Source: Planctomycetota bacterium
Lineage (GTDB): Bacteria; Planctomycetota; Planctomycetia; Pirellulales; PNKZ01
NCBI GenBank assembly: GCA_018242585.1
Contig: JAFEBQ010000033.1
Span: forward strand, 1 to 64,000
Direction: 5' to 3'
Length of the DNA: 64,000 nucleotides
Part shown: piece after piece, positions 17,324-26,800 of the stretch
Position numbering within the stretch: the stretch's first letter is position 1
Layout: the number at the start of each line of letters is the position of its first letter
The notes under the pieces: generated by a model
The model's database searches: none
Told to the model about the DNA's origin: nothing
What the model saw: the letters and a program-made list of their open reading frames with translations, nothing else
Position numbers and translations under genes: made by a program

Positions 17324-18730
17324 ATGGCCACCGCCGATCGCAGCGAAGGACGTAACGGGGCCAAGCGGAGCGTCACCGAGTTCTTTGACCGCCAGCCCCC
17401 CCAGAATCTCGACGCCGAGCGGGCGGTGCTGGGGAGCATTCTGCTCGATCCGCAGTGCTGCGATGACATCGCGCTGCGCGTCCGTGGCGACGACTTCTTC
17501 GCCCCCGAGCATCGGACGCTGTTCAATCATCTGCTCGGCATGCACAACGACGGCGTGCGGATCGATTCGACGTTGCTGGTCGAGCGGCTCCGCAAGCATG
17601 GCGAGTTTGAATCGGTCGGCGGGATCAACTTCCTGCTCGAGATCGCCGACGCGGTCCCCACGGCCACGAATGCCGGGCATTACGCCGAAATCGTTCGCGA
17701 CAAAGCCACCCTGCGCTCCATGATCGGCGCGGCCGGCGAAATCTTGCGAGACTCCTACGACCATTCGCTCGAAGCTCGCGAGCTACTGGCACGGGCCGAG
17801 GAAAAGATTTTCGCGATCCTTGAGAAAAAGGGGACCGGCTCGATTCTGGCCCTGAAGGACGTGCTTGACGAAGCCATGGCCCGCATCGACGCCCGGATGC
17901 AGCAAGGAGGCGGGCTCAGCGGCCTGCCGACCGGCTTCACCGACATCGACGCCTTGACCGGCGGGATGCACGGCTCGGAGCTAATTATCCTGGCGGCCCG
18001 GCCCAGCATGGGCAAGACGGCGTTCGCCGCCAACATCGCCGAGCACTGCGCCGCCAAGGAAGAGCGAACCGTACTGTTCGTCAGCCTGGAAATGTCGCGG
18101 CTCGAATTGGCCGAACGTATTCTCTGCTCGCACGGCCGGATCAACGGCCACAAGCTGCGCAACAACATGCTCTCGGCCATGGATCGGCGCAAGTTCGTCG
18201 AAACCTCGAACAAGCTCAGCCAGGCCCCGCTATTCATCGACGACACCCCCAGCCGAACGATCACCGAGATTGCTGCCGCGGCGCGGCGGCTGAAGTTGCG
18301 CAATGAGCTGGCGCTGGTGGTGATCGACTACCTGCAGTTGATCGAGCCGGACAACGCCAAGGATCCGCGCCAGGAACAGGTGGCCAAGATCGCTCGACGT
18401 TTGAAGGGGATGGCCCGCGAACTGCGCGTGCCGGTGATCTGCCTGGCCCAGTTGAATCGCCAGACGGAAATGTCGCGCGAGAACATCCCCCGGCTCAGCC
18501 ACTTGCGCGAATCGGGCGCCATCGAGCAGGACGCCGACGTGGTGATGTTCGTCCACCGCGAAGAGTACTACGCCACAAGCCAGGAAGAAAAAGAACGACT
18601 TGCCGGCCAGGCCGACATCATCATCGCCAAGCAGCGCAATGGCCCAATTGGCGACGTAAAGGTAGCCTGGGCCAAGGACTACACGCGGTTCGAGAATCTG
18701 GCACGAACCGATGAGTATGGGTTTAACTAG
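17324..18730 (+). CDS. dnaB: Replicative DNA helicase
   Basis: Hexameric fork helicase, 468 residues, normal length. N-terminal primase-interaction domain about 20-125 (PPQNLDAERAVLGSILLDPQ), then the RecA-like domain with Walker A ARPSMGKTAF near 226-235, Walker B LVVIDYLQLI near 335-345, LAQLNRQTE, and the DnaB C-terminal motif HLRESGAIEQDADVVMFVHR. No intein. It stands after the rplI terminator and probably has its own promoter. The stop is immediately followed by an inverted repeat shared with the convergent cytochrome gene. Confidence 0.98.
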   Translation: MATADRSEGRNGAKRSVTEFFDRQPPQNLDAERAVLGSILLDPQCCDDIALRVRGDDFFAPEHRTLFNHLLGMHNDGVRIDSTLLVERLRKHGEFESVGGINFLLEIADAVPTATNAGHYAEIVRDKATLRSMIGAAGEILRDSYDHSLEARELLARAEEKIFAILEKKGTGSILALKDVLDEAMARIDARMQQGGGLSGLPTGFTDIDALTGGMHGSELIILAARPSMGKTAFAANIAEHCAAKEERTVLFVSLEMSRLELAERILCSHGRINGHKLRNNMLSAMDRRKFVETSNKLSQAPLFIDDTPSRTITEIAAAARRLKLRNELALVVIDYLQLIEPDNAKDPRQEQVAKIARRLKGMARELRVPVICLAQLNRQTEMSRENIPRLSHLRESGAIEQDADVVMFVHREEYYATSQEEKERLAGQADIIIAKQRNGPIGDVKVAWAKDYTRFENLARTDEYGFN

Positions 18731-18822
18731 AAGCGATTAGCTATTAGCGGCTAGCGATTAGAAAAAAATGCGAGGCTTCTGGTTCTTGTCGAATCGCTAA
18801 TTGCTAGCGGCTAATCGCTTCT
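18729..18822. repeat. Inverted repeat filling the gap between two convergent stop codons
   Basis: AGAAGCGATTAGC (18729-18741) is perfectly complementary to GCTAATCGCTTCT (18810-18822). Inside, TAGCGGCTAGCGATTAG and GCTAGCGGCTAATCG repeat the same words directly. The arms overlap the dnaB stop and abut the stop of the facing gene. It could act as a bidirectional transcript end, although no clean T-run follows. Confidence 0.85.
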
Positions 18823-19796
18823 CAGCGATAGCTCCCGTGACACGTATCGCACGATTTGCTGATGCGGCTGACGGCTGATTGTGCGGCCGACTGGTTGTCT
18901 CCTTTCACGGCGTCGAGCAGTTCCAAGCACTGCTTTTCCAGGTCCGAGGCAAAGCCGACGTACTCGGTGTCTTCGGCCGAGTCGTACGTCTTGTCCTTGA
19001 TCACTTGGGCGATCATCGTCACGACCTGGGCCTCGCGCATCAGCGCGTCTTTGTTCTTGCCAAAGGCCCCTTTATCCGAAGTCCAAGGGCCGAACTTGTT
19101 GGTGCGGGCTTCTTCCAGCCGCTTCATCAGCACCGGTCGGCCGGCGATCTGCACCCAATCGTCCGGAGCTTCTTCCTTGGGCAAATCGACCGAGCTACCA
19201 CGGAGCAATTCGTTCAAGTCGTCGGCGCGGGCCTTGGCCTCCTTGTACGTCGCGTCACTGCTCGTCTTGCAGTTCTTGGCCACCTGGGCGTACTTGTTGC
19301 GCAAGCCGATGGCGTCCTTCTTCCACTTCACATCGCCGTCATACTGCGCAATGACGTTGAACAGCGCTGCCAACATGGTGAACGAGATTTGCGCCTTGTC
19401 GCGCCCGTTCCCCTTGAAGTTGGGATTGGTCTTGATGGCGTCGGCGATTTGCGGCACCTGGCCCTTGATCTCGGCTTCGATCGTGTCGGCCGTAATGATC
19501 TTGGACCAGGCCGAACTTCCTGCCGGCGCGGCGGTCTCGCCACCACCCGTAGGTGCTGCGGGTGCGCCCGGCGCCGCCCCGGCCGAGGTTGCCGCCATGA
19601 TTCGTCCGCCGGGGTCGCCGGGGCCCAACAGCTTCAACGGGTCGCCACCGAACAATTCGCGCGACTCCTTGTCGAACGTGGGCTTGGGCGCGGTGCCCGT
19701 CACGGTCTTCACCGCATCGGCCGCGACGGCGAACATGGCGCAAGCCGCCACGACGATCAATGATGTCAAACCCGTTCGCAATGAAACCTTGGGCAT
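18822..19796 (-). CDS. Exported c-type cytochrome, cytochrome c'/c556-like C-terminus
   Basis: 324 residues. Signal peptide about 1-25 (LIVVAACAMFAVAADA). A Gly/Ala/Pro-rich linker (to about residue 100) precedes a helical body with several Lys-rich helices. The chain ends with CDTCHGSYR, the haem-binding CxxCH placed at the extreme C-terminus exactly as in class II cytochromes c (cytochrome c' and c556). It is longer than the usual 130-150 residues because the helical unit seems to be doubled. Likely periplasmic electron transfer; partner unknown. Convergent with dnaB. Confidence 0.8.
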   Translation of the reverse strand: MPKVSLRTGLTSLIVVAACAMFAVAADAVKTVTGTAPKPTFDKESRELFGGDPLKLLGPGDPGGRIMAATSAGAAPGAPAAPTGGGETAAPAGSSAWSKIITADTIEAEIKGQVPQIADAIKTNPNFKGNGRDKAQISFTMLAALFNVIAQYDGDVKWKKDAIGLRNKYAQVAKNCKTSSDATYKEAKARADDLNELLRGSSVDLPKEEAPDDWVQIAGRPVLMKRLEEARTNKFGPWTSDKGAFGKNKDALMREAQVVTMIAQVIKDKTYDSAEDTEYVGFASDLEKQCLELLDAVKGDNQSAAQSAVSRISKSCDTCHGSYR

Positions 19797-19939
19797 GGCA
19801 AGCGCTCGCGATTGAGGAGCCGAGGAACCGGGCCGTAATCAATTCATTATGGTCACGCCGCGCCAAAGCGGCAAGGAAAGTTGACACGAGGATTTTATGC
19901 GGAGAAAATGCCCCAGAGGGTAGCCCAGCCGCTAGCCGG

Positions 19940-21130
19940 CTACTCGGCCAGCAGTCGATCGGCAATCAGGTTGCCGATGTTCAACGAGGCCGTGGCCGCC
20001 GGCGAGGGGGCGTTGCAGACGTTCACCACTCGGCCGTGGCTTTCGATCAGAAAGTCGTCGATCACGAAACCGTCGCTGCCGACGGCCTGGGCGCGCACGC
20101 CCGAGGGGGCCGCCTCCAGTTGGTCGGCAGTGATTTCGGGGATCAACCGTTGCAGCGCGCGGACGAACGCCGCCTTGCTCAGGCTGCGCCCCATTTCATC
20201 GAGCCCCATCGACCAATACCGCCGTGTCAGTCGGCGAAACCCGCGGAACCGCAGCGTTTCAAATAGATCGTTCAAATTGATGTCGCGCCAAGTGTACCCT
20301 TCGCGCGCCAGGGCCAGCACCGCGTTCGGGCCGCACTCGATGCCACCATGGATCAACCGCGTGAAGTGAACGCCCAGGAAAGGAAACTCGGGGTTCGGCA
20401 CCGGATAGATCAGGTTGCGACAAAGGTGATGGGCCGCTGGCTTCAATTCGTAGTACTCGCCGCGGAAGGGAACAATCTGCGCGTCGAGCTGCGCCCCGGA
20501 CATTCGCGCCACCCGATCCGAGTGCAAGCCCGCGCAGTTCACCAGTTGCTTGGCGCTGAACTCGCCGGCGGTTGTCACGACGCGCACCAACGAACCGTCG
20601 CCAGCGATTTGCCGCGCGGCTGTGTTCAACCTGACTTCGCCGCCGCTGGCCGTGATCAGTTCGGCCAGTTTTCGGCACACACCTGGATAGTCAACGATGC
20701 CCGTCTCGGGAACCCAGATCGCCCGTACACCGCTGGCGTGGGGTTCGATGGCGTGCAACCGATCGCGGTCGATCATTTCGCACACCACGCCGTTGGCCTG
20801 GCCGCGCTCGAAAATACGCTGCAGCGCGGGCAGCTCGCCGTCGTCGACCGCCACGATCACTTTGCCGCAAATATCGTGGGCGATGCCATATTCCTGGCAG
20901 AAATCGACCAGAGCTTGCTTGCCGACGCGGCAGTTGTTGGCCCGCAGCGAACCGGGCCGATAGTAGATGCCCGAGTGCAGGACGCCCGAATTGCGACCGG
21001 TCTGGTGAAAGGCGATTGACGCTTCCTTGTCAATCAGCAGCACTCGCGCGCCGGGGCGACGGCGCTGGAACTGCCAGGCAGTCGCCAAACCGACAATTCC
21101 GCAACCGATCACGAGCAAATCGAACACCAT
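19940..21130 (-). CDS. lhgO: L-2-hydroxyglutarate oxidase (FAD-dependent, DAO family)
   Basis: 396 residues. The FAD-binding Rossmann motif VIGCGIVGLATAWQ is at the N-terminus from ATG 21130; an upstream in-frame start only adds a non-homologous stretch. LhgO hallmarks follow: HQTGRNSGVLHSGIYYRPGS, CGKVIVA, NCAGLHSDRVARM and LGVHFTRLIHGGIECGPNAV, and the C-terminal GVRAQAV. The enzyme oxidises L-2-hydroxyglutarate to 2-oxoglutarate, feeding electrons to the membrane quinone pool in E. coli. The symbol is by family, not by proof. The HAD phosphatase gene lies 66 bases upstream on the same strand. Confidence 0.92.
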   Translation of the reverse strand: MVFDLLVIGCGIVGLATAWQFQRRRPGARVLLIDKEASIAFHQTGRNSGVLHSGIYYRPGSLRANNCRVGKQALVDFCQEYGIAHDICGKVIVAVDDGELPALQRIFERGQANGVVCEMIDRDRLHAIEPHASGVRAIWVPETGIVDYPGVCRKLAELITASGGEVRLNTAARQIAGDGSLVRVVTTAGEFSAKQLVNCAGLHSDRVARMSGAQLDAQIVPFRGEYYELKPAAHHLCRNLIYPVPNPEFPFLGVHFTRLIHGGIECGPNAVLALAREGYTWRDINLNDLFETLRFRGFRRLTRRYWSMGLDEMGRSLSKAAFVRALQRLIPEITADQLEAAPSGVRAQAVGSDGFVIDDFLIESHGRVVNVCNAPSPAATASLNIGNLIADRLLAE

Positions 21131-21196
21131 ATGGCGGTCGATTATGTCGACCGCCAGGCGTCGATGCAAACGGAACCGAGTAGGGCTCCGAGCGCG

Positions 21197-21952
21197 TCAG
21201 GCTGCGCGCTTGATCGGCCGCGCGGCCGAGTGGTCGACCATTTCGTACAGGTCGTCGAAGCGGCGCAGATGGACGTCGGCCTCGACATCGCGGTCAAAGT
21301 TGAACGCCATGCCGCACAAGCCCGCGCCGCGAGCGTTGCGAATCGCTTCGGAGTCATGGCCGACAAAGGCCGCCGTTTCGGGGGCGACTTGCAGCGTGTG
21401 GAGCGCATCGCGAAAGATGTCGGTGTCGAGCAGATAGCGCTGGCGGTCGAACGATGACGCCACCAGATCGAAGTGCCGATCGAGGCCCAGCGGCCTGAGC
21501 CGAGCGCACAGGTCGTTTGCGGTGTACGGGCTCGTTGCAACGACCGCCAGCCGACAGCCGGACTGCTTTAACCGCGCCAACGTGCCGCGCACGCCAGGAA
21601 ACGGCCGCAACGAAGCCTGCAAATGTCGGCACTGGGAAAGTCCGGCCGCCGCCACCTCGTCGACCTGGGCCGACGTCAACCCGGCATCGGACAAGAACGA
21701 GCGAAAGGCTTGATCGAATGTCGATGCCCGGCGACAGACAGCTTCGAGATGGACCTGGTCCCAGGGCTGGAAGAAGGTCTGATAATTGACTTGGTGCCCG
21801 ATCTTGCCGAGCAACTGCACCAGCCAGCGGCGCCAAATCGTGCCATCGAACAGCACGTCGTCCAGATCGAACAGCAGCGCCCGTAGCGAGCCCTGTCGTG
21901 CTGAAGCTTGGCTGCGCTCCTGCGTAGCACGATCGTGAGTTTCCGTACTCAT
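21197..21952 (-). CDS. HAD-superfamily hydrolase (phosphatase-like)
   Basis: 251 residues. Motif I is LLFDLDDVLFDGT with the nucleophile and acid/base Asp pair; motif II is VVATSPYT; motif III/IV lie around AFVGHDSEAIRNARGAGL. A helical cap is between motifs I and II, so class C1, phosphoglycolate-phosphatase-like or haloacid-dehalogenase-like. The ATG has GGGAGGG upstream. Substrate unknown; the neighbouring LhgO gene suggests metabolite repair or house-cleaning (inference only). Confidence 0.88.
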   Translation of the reverse strand: MSTETHDRATQERSQASARQGSLRALLFDLDDVLFDGTIWRRWLVQLLGKIGHQVNYQTFFQPWDQVHLEAVCRRASTFDQAFRSFLSDAGLTSAQVDEVAAAGLSQCRHLQASLRPFPGVRGTLARLKQSGCRLAVVATSPYTANDLCARLRPLGLDRHFDLVASSFDRQRYLLDTDIFRDALHTLQVAPETAAFVGHDSEAIRNARGAGLCGMAFNFDRDVEADVHLRRFDDLYEMVDHSAARPIKRAA

Positions 21953-22303
21953 CGCGACCCTCCCCCTGAATCATCGAGCAGCGAAACTTCCTTGGGCCCG
22001 TGAATCCTTCACAGGTGCTGCGTGTGTTGCGGCTCATGCTGCTTGATCGACAATTTGTCGCGAAAGTCTAGGAACCCCATACTTGACGGTCAAGACAAGC
22101 TAGGACGGTGGCACGCTCTGCGTCGGACTCGACTTTTCTATTGCGTGCAACCCATTTTGTGGCAATCGGTTAGCAATCATGATCTTTTGGTTCGATTGGG
22201 GCTCGGTAAGTCACCACGTAATCCTTGACGAAGGAGGCGTTGGCGGACTAGCATCACGGATGGAGAGAGGGTGTTCTTCACCCCCTGTGCGGAGAGATCG
22301 ATC
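21953..22303. other. Divergent intergenic region
   Basis: 351 bases between the divergent HAD gene and the Tyr-rich secreted protein gene. It is less GC-rich than the flanking genes. It should hold both promoters; GGAGAG at 22290-22295 is the ribosome site of the rightward gene. No gene seen. Confidence 0.55.
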
Positions 22304-23197
22304 ATGTCTCGCCTTCTTTTGGCTGCCGCCTTCGCGTGCAGCGCCCTTGGAGTATTTAGTCAGTCCGCGGCATTTGGGCAGTATGGCTATTCGGGAGCGG
22401 CCGTCACGAACTACGATTCGTTCGGCAACCCGATCGCCGCCTCGTCCCAGGTAACCAATCAGCCCTGGTATCAGCAGTACGCGGCTCAGGTCGCGTGGGC
22501 CAACGCCCACTACTACGCGCCCCCTGGTGTCCTTTCCGGGGCGGCTGCTAATCCAGCGGATAGCAAGCCCGCGCCTCGCGACGCGGTAGCTCCGCAAGGT
22601 GCGCCCAACACCAACAGTGCCGCGGCGGCCAGTCCTGTGGCCGGGAATAACGCGACGTCAACTCAGTCGCCACAGGTAGCCGTCTTCTTCGAGCCGGCCA
22701 ACGTGCGACAACCGTTGGGCGATGCGCCACGTACGCGCTATGTGGGCGATCACACCGCGCCGTATCAGTACGCGCGCTATTACGGCCGCAGCTTGTATCG
22801 GCCTTACATATATCAGCCGCGAATGAATTACTGGTATGGCACCTTCCCGTTTGGAGCTTACTTCGGCTCGGGCCATGGCTACTCGTATCCGTACGCTTCG
22901 TGGTACGGCTACACGCCCTACGGCTATAGCATGAACTATCCGTACACCTACTCTTATTACAACTATCGCCCTTACTACACGTCTTATCCTTTCTCGGGCG
23001 GGTGGGCGATGGGAGGCTACTACGGGTATCCGACGTATTCGAGCGCCGGCACTTACGCCGCCGGAGCTTCGCTAGCCCCGTACGCTGGCGGCAGTTCGTG
23101 CATGAGGCCAGCTTATTCGTCGTACTACAGCCCTTCATGCACCAGCTACGGCTCAGGGGCGTACAACTACGGATATCGCGGGAACTATTACTGGTAA
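22304..23197 (+). CDS. Secreted Tyr/Gly/Pro-rich low-complexity protein
   Basis: 297 residues from ATG 22304, which starts a signal peptide (MSRLLLAAAFACSALGVFSQ); the frame continues upstream without homology. The central third is Ala/Pro/Asn-rich and the last third is dominated by Tyr (YSYPYASWYGYTPYGYSMNY and similar), ending RGNYYW. No enzyme motif. Likely an exported surface or envelope protein; comparable Tyr-rich proteins recur in planctomycetes and in this window at 37818-38222. Function unknown. Confidence 0.78.
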   Translation: MSRLLLAAAFACSALGVFSQSAAFGQYGYSGAAVTNYDSFGNPIAASSQVTNQPWYQQYAAQVAWANAHYYAPPGVLSGAAANPADSKPAPRDAVAPQGAPNTNSAAAASPVAGNNATSTQSPQVAVFFEPANVRQPLGDAPRTRYVGDHTAPYQYARYYGRSLYRPYIYQPRMNYWYGTFPFGAYFGSGHGYSYPYASWYGYTPYGYSMNYPYTYSYYNYRPYYTSYPFSGGWAMGGYYGYPTYSSAGTYAAGASLAPYAGGSSCMRPAYSSYYSPSCTSYGSGAYNYGYRGNYYW

Positions 23198-23461
23198 CCC
23201 GCCACGCGATGCGCATTCTCGAAGGGAGCACAGGGGGCACCGCTGCGCGCTTTCTGCCGCAAGGCGTCTGCGCGCGGTGGTGCTAGCCTGCTGTCAGTTC
23301 TTGTTCTGCCACCAGGGCTAGCAAGTTTGGCCCCCGGCATCGGAAAGTTCATGATGCGCCAGCCTGGCGCGGTCGATAGAGACTAAGGGATCGATCGATT
23401 GTGCCGTCCTAACCGGAATCAGGTTCCGGTTGAGTGCGGCGCGAATTTGGACTTTGATCGA

Positions 23462-23812
23462 ATGAGACGGCGTGCGGTGATTTGGCGATTCTGCTCGGCG
23501 AGTCTGTTGGTGCTGGCCTTCGGGGTCGAGGCGCGAGCAGGTTGGCCATTCCATCGTTCCGTGGTTCGCGCCACGCCCGACACGGCCGGCTATGCGCCGA
23601 CCACCTCACGCTACACGGTGATCGTGCCGCGCGTCTTGCCGGTCGACTCCAGCAGCGGCATTCAAACGCCCGACGTCGTATGGGAGCAGCAGCGTCCCGC
23701 GGCGCCGATGTATCCCTGGGGCTGGTTCGGCACTCGCGAGGCGCCCCAGTCTTGGGCCCACACGTCGTATTACGGCAATTCGTACAGCGTGAAAGCGCTG
23801 CGCCAGAATTAG
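23462..23812 (+). CDS. Small exported protein of unknown function
   Basis: 116 residues. ATG 23462 begins an Arg-rich signal peptide (MRRRAVIWRFCSASLLVLAF, cleavage after about residue 27). The mature part is Pro/Tyr/Ser/Trp-rich (YTVIVPRVLPVDSSSG, YPWGWFGTREAPQSW). No known domain. It lies behind the Tyr-rich gene in the same direction and shares its style, so both may serve the envelope. Unrecognised. Confidence 0.65.
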   Translation: MRRRAVIWRFCSASLLVLAFGVEARAGWPFHRSVVRATPDTAGYAPTTSRYTVIVPRVLPVDSSSGIQTPDVVWEQQRPAAPMYPWGWFGTREAPQSWAHTSYYGNSYSVKALRQN

Positions 23813-23856
23813 CGCGTCGAGGACGGCTTGTGGCTCGCGGTCAGGCCCCAGGCCCT

Positions 23857-26800
23857 CTACCGCATCGCGCCGACGAAGAAGCTGACGTTCTGGATCATGT
23901 CGCCCTGCATATAGGTGATGGGCGCGGCGAAGTCGACGGCGATTGGCGCCGGACCCATGGCCGGTATCGTCAAGCGAAGGCCCAGACCGGGTGACACGCG
24001 GAAGTCGCTGCGGCGAATCTCGGTCGTCGGTTCGACGGTGCCAAAGTCGCAGAACGCGACGCCGCGGATCATGTCATCGGAGGTGATCGGAAACATGTAT
24101 TCGACGGTGTTCACCCACATGAACTTACCACCGACCTGCACGCCCAAGTCGGTCGGTGACGCGCCGCGAAAGTAGAAGCCGCGCAACGTCTGGTAACCAC
24201 CGGCGAAAAAGTTCTCGTACATCGGTGTGTTGTCGCCGGTGAAGCCCATGTTGGTCATGAACGTCAACGTCTGGCGGCCCGAACGGTCGGCGCGTTGCTT
24301 GAGCAGGAAGTGCTGCCGCGCGTCGATCGTAAACCGCGGATAGACGAACTGGGCAAACGCCTGCTCGTAAGCGAAGTTAATATAGTGCCCCTGGGTCGGC
24401 AGGAACGGACTGTCACGGGTGTCGTGGATCAAGTCCCAACGCAACGTATACAGTTCGCTCGTCCCGAGCACCGCGGCCAACTCGGGTGGCGTCGGCGACG
24501 TCGGGTTGTAAACCGTAATGCTCTCGGCACGCAGCTTCATCTGTCCTTGCAAGTCAGGCGTGAATTGATAGCCCAGGCCCATCGTGCCGCCGCCGCGCTG
24601 TTCCGACCAGTATTGGAAATACCGGTTGAAGAACTGCCCGCTGAGCGAAAAGCTGACCAGCGTGTCGAGAAAGTACGGCTCGCGGAACGTCGCGGTGTAG
24701 TACGACAACTGGGTGCCAGGCATGGCCTGGATGCGCAACTGCTGGCCGGCGCCGCGGAAAGCGGTGCCGCTGCGAATGTCTTCCCAACTGGTTGGAACGC
24801 GGCGGATGTCAAAGTTTTGTTCATCGAGCGTGATCTGGCCGACCAGACCCGAGCTCGAATTGACGCCGGCGCCGACCATCACGCGGCCCGTCTGAGCTTC
24901 GGTCACATCGATAAAGACGGGAACTTCCTGGTCTTGCTCCTGGTACGGGTTCGGCGCAACCGGGCCAAAGATCGGATTCCGCGCGCCATCGGGGTTCAAT
25001 TGTCCTGGCGTGTCATAACCTGGCGGCGGCGCGACCGGAGCCGAGCCAGTGTAAGGCGTGGGGGCCAGGTTCGAGCCCGGTTGCTGATACTGGACTTGTT
25101 GCACGGCCGGGCTGTAGGCGCTCTGCACGGCGGTCGGATCGGTGCGTCCCATCGGAACCTGGCCGGCCGGCGCATAGACCGCGGTTGACGTCGCATTGGT
25201 CGGCGCCGAGCTGCCATAGGGGTTCGCCGGCCCGGCCATGGGAGCCTGGTAAACCGCTTGGGTCGCGGTCGGTGGCTGGTAGGCCGGCAATTGATTCGTC
25301 GGCGGTTGATACGCCGGCGCCGCTGTCGGCGCGGCGGGATAACCTTGCGGAATGTTGGTGCGCTGCGGCGCGGGGGCTTGCGCGTAAGCTGGCGCTGCCT
25401 GGTACGGCTGGTTATAGGCCGCTGGCTGTACCGCGTTGGCGGTCGGTGCGGCCGCCGTGTATGGCGACGAAGGATATCCTTGATTGTTCGTAGCCGGCGC
25501 GGTCGATGCCGCCATCGGACGCCGCGAGAAGTCGTCGAACGCCCCCTGTTGCGGGCTTTGAGCGCGGACAATCACGGGCCCCTTCACCGTTTCTGGCTCG
25601 TCGAACCAGACGCCGTCAACGACCACGTTGATCACCTTGTCAGTGCAACCCGGCTCGGGTCGCCAGACTTCTTCGTCATCGTCCGGGCTTTGTCCACGAT
25701 AGCCGCCGCGGCCGCCGTGCGCGGTGCGACCACCAGGGCCGCCGGTGCCGTTAGGGCCATTGTTCGATGCGCTGCCATCCTGACCGCCGGGGCCGCCACC
25801 GCCCATGTCGTCCATCGGCTTGCCCCAGGTGAGCTTCGGCTCGATCCCTTCGGCCGGCTTGTTCATGAACAAGCCCGAGCCTTTCAGGCGGCGTTCGCTG
25901 TCACGCAGCATGCGGATGTCGGCGATCTGCCCCGGTCGAACCGAGACGCGGTTCATCACGGTATGACGGCGGGTGCGCGGATTGTCGCCGTGGATGCGGA
26001 CCTCGATCCTTCCGATCCGGTAGCGGGCGCCTTCTTCCAAGTGATAGACCAGATCCAACGTGCCTGGTTCTTCCAAGAATCGCAGCTCGGGTTCCACGTC
26101 GGAGTAGATGTAGCCGATGTGGCCGTACTTGTCCTTGACGGCGAAAATGTCGCCGGTCATCGTCCCTTGGTCAAAGTAATTGCCGGCCTTCAGTCGCAGA
26201 TCTTTGTTCAAGTCGTCGAGCGAGAACTTCGTGTTGCCGACCAGCGAAACATTGTTGACCTTGAAGCGCGGGCCTTCGTCGATGACGTAGCGGATCGTGA
26301 CCCAATTGTGCTTGTCGTTGAATTCCAATTCGCGGCCGATGCGGGCCTTGAAGAAACCCAGGCCGCGATAGTAGGTCTTCAGGCGATCAACGTCCTCGTC
26401 GATCTTCTGGCGATCCAGTTCTCCCTTGAAGATCCACAGCAGTGGCTTCTTGGACTTGATTTGGGTTTTCAAGCGGGCGTCGGTGGCGATCTGGTTGCCT
26501 TCGAACTCGACGTCCCAGATGCGCTGCTTTTCGCCTTCGTTAATCAGAAAGATCGCGCCTCGGTCGCCGGCCTTGTCACCTTCGACGATCGTGACGCGCG
26601 CCCGCGTGTACCCCTTGTTATGGTAGTACTCTTCGATTTTCTTACGGGCTTCGGTGACCATGTACGGGTCCAGCGCGTCGCCGGCCGACAGGCCCGATTG
26701 CTTGATCAGGTGCCGTTCCTTGACCTTGTTGCCGACGTAACGGACGTAACGCAGCGTGGGCCGCTCGACCACCTGGTAGATGATGATCAGGCCCCCTTCG

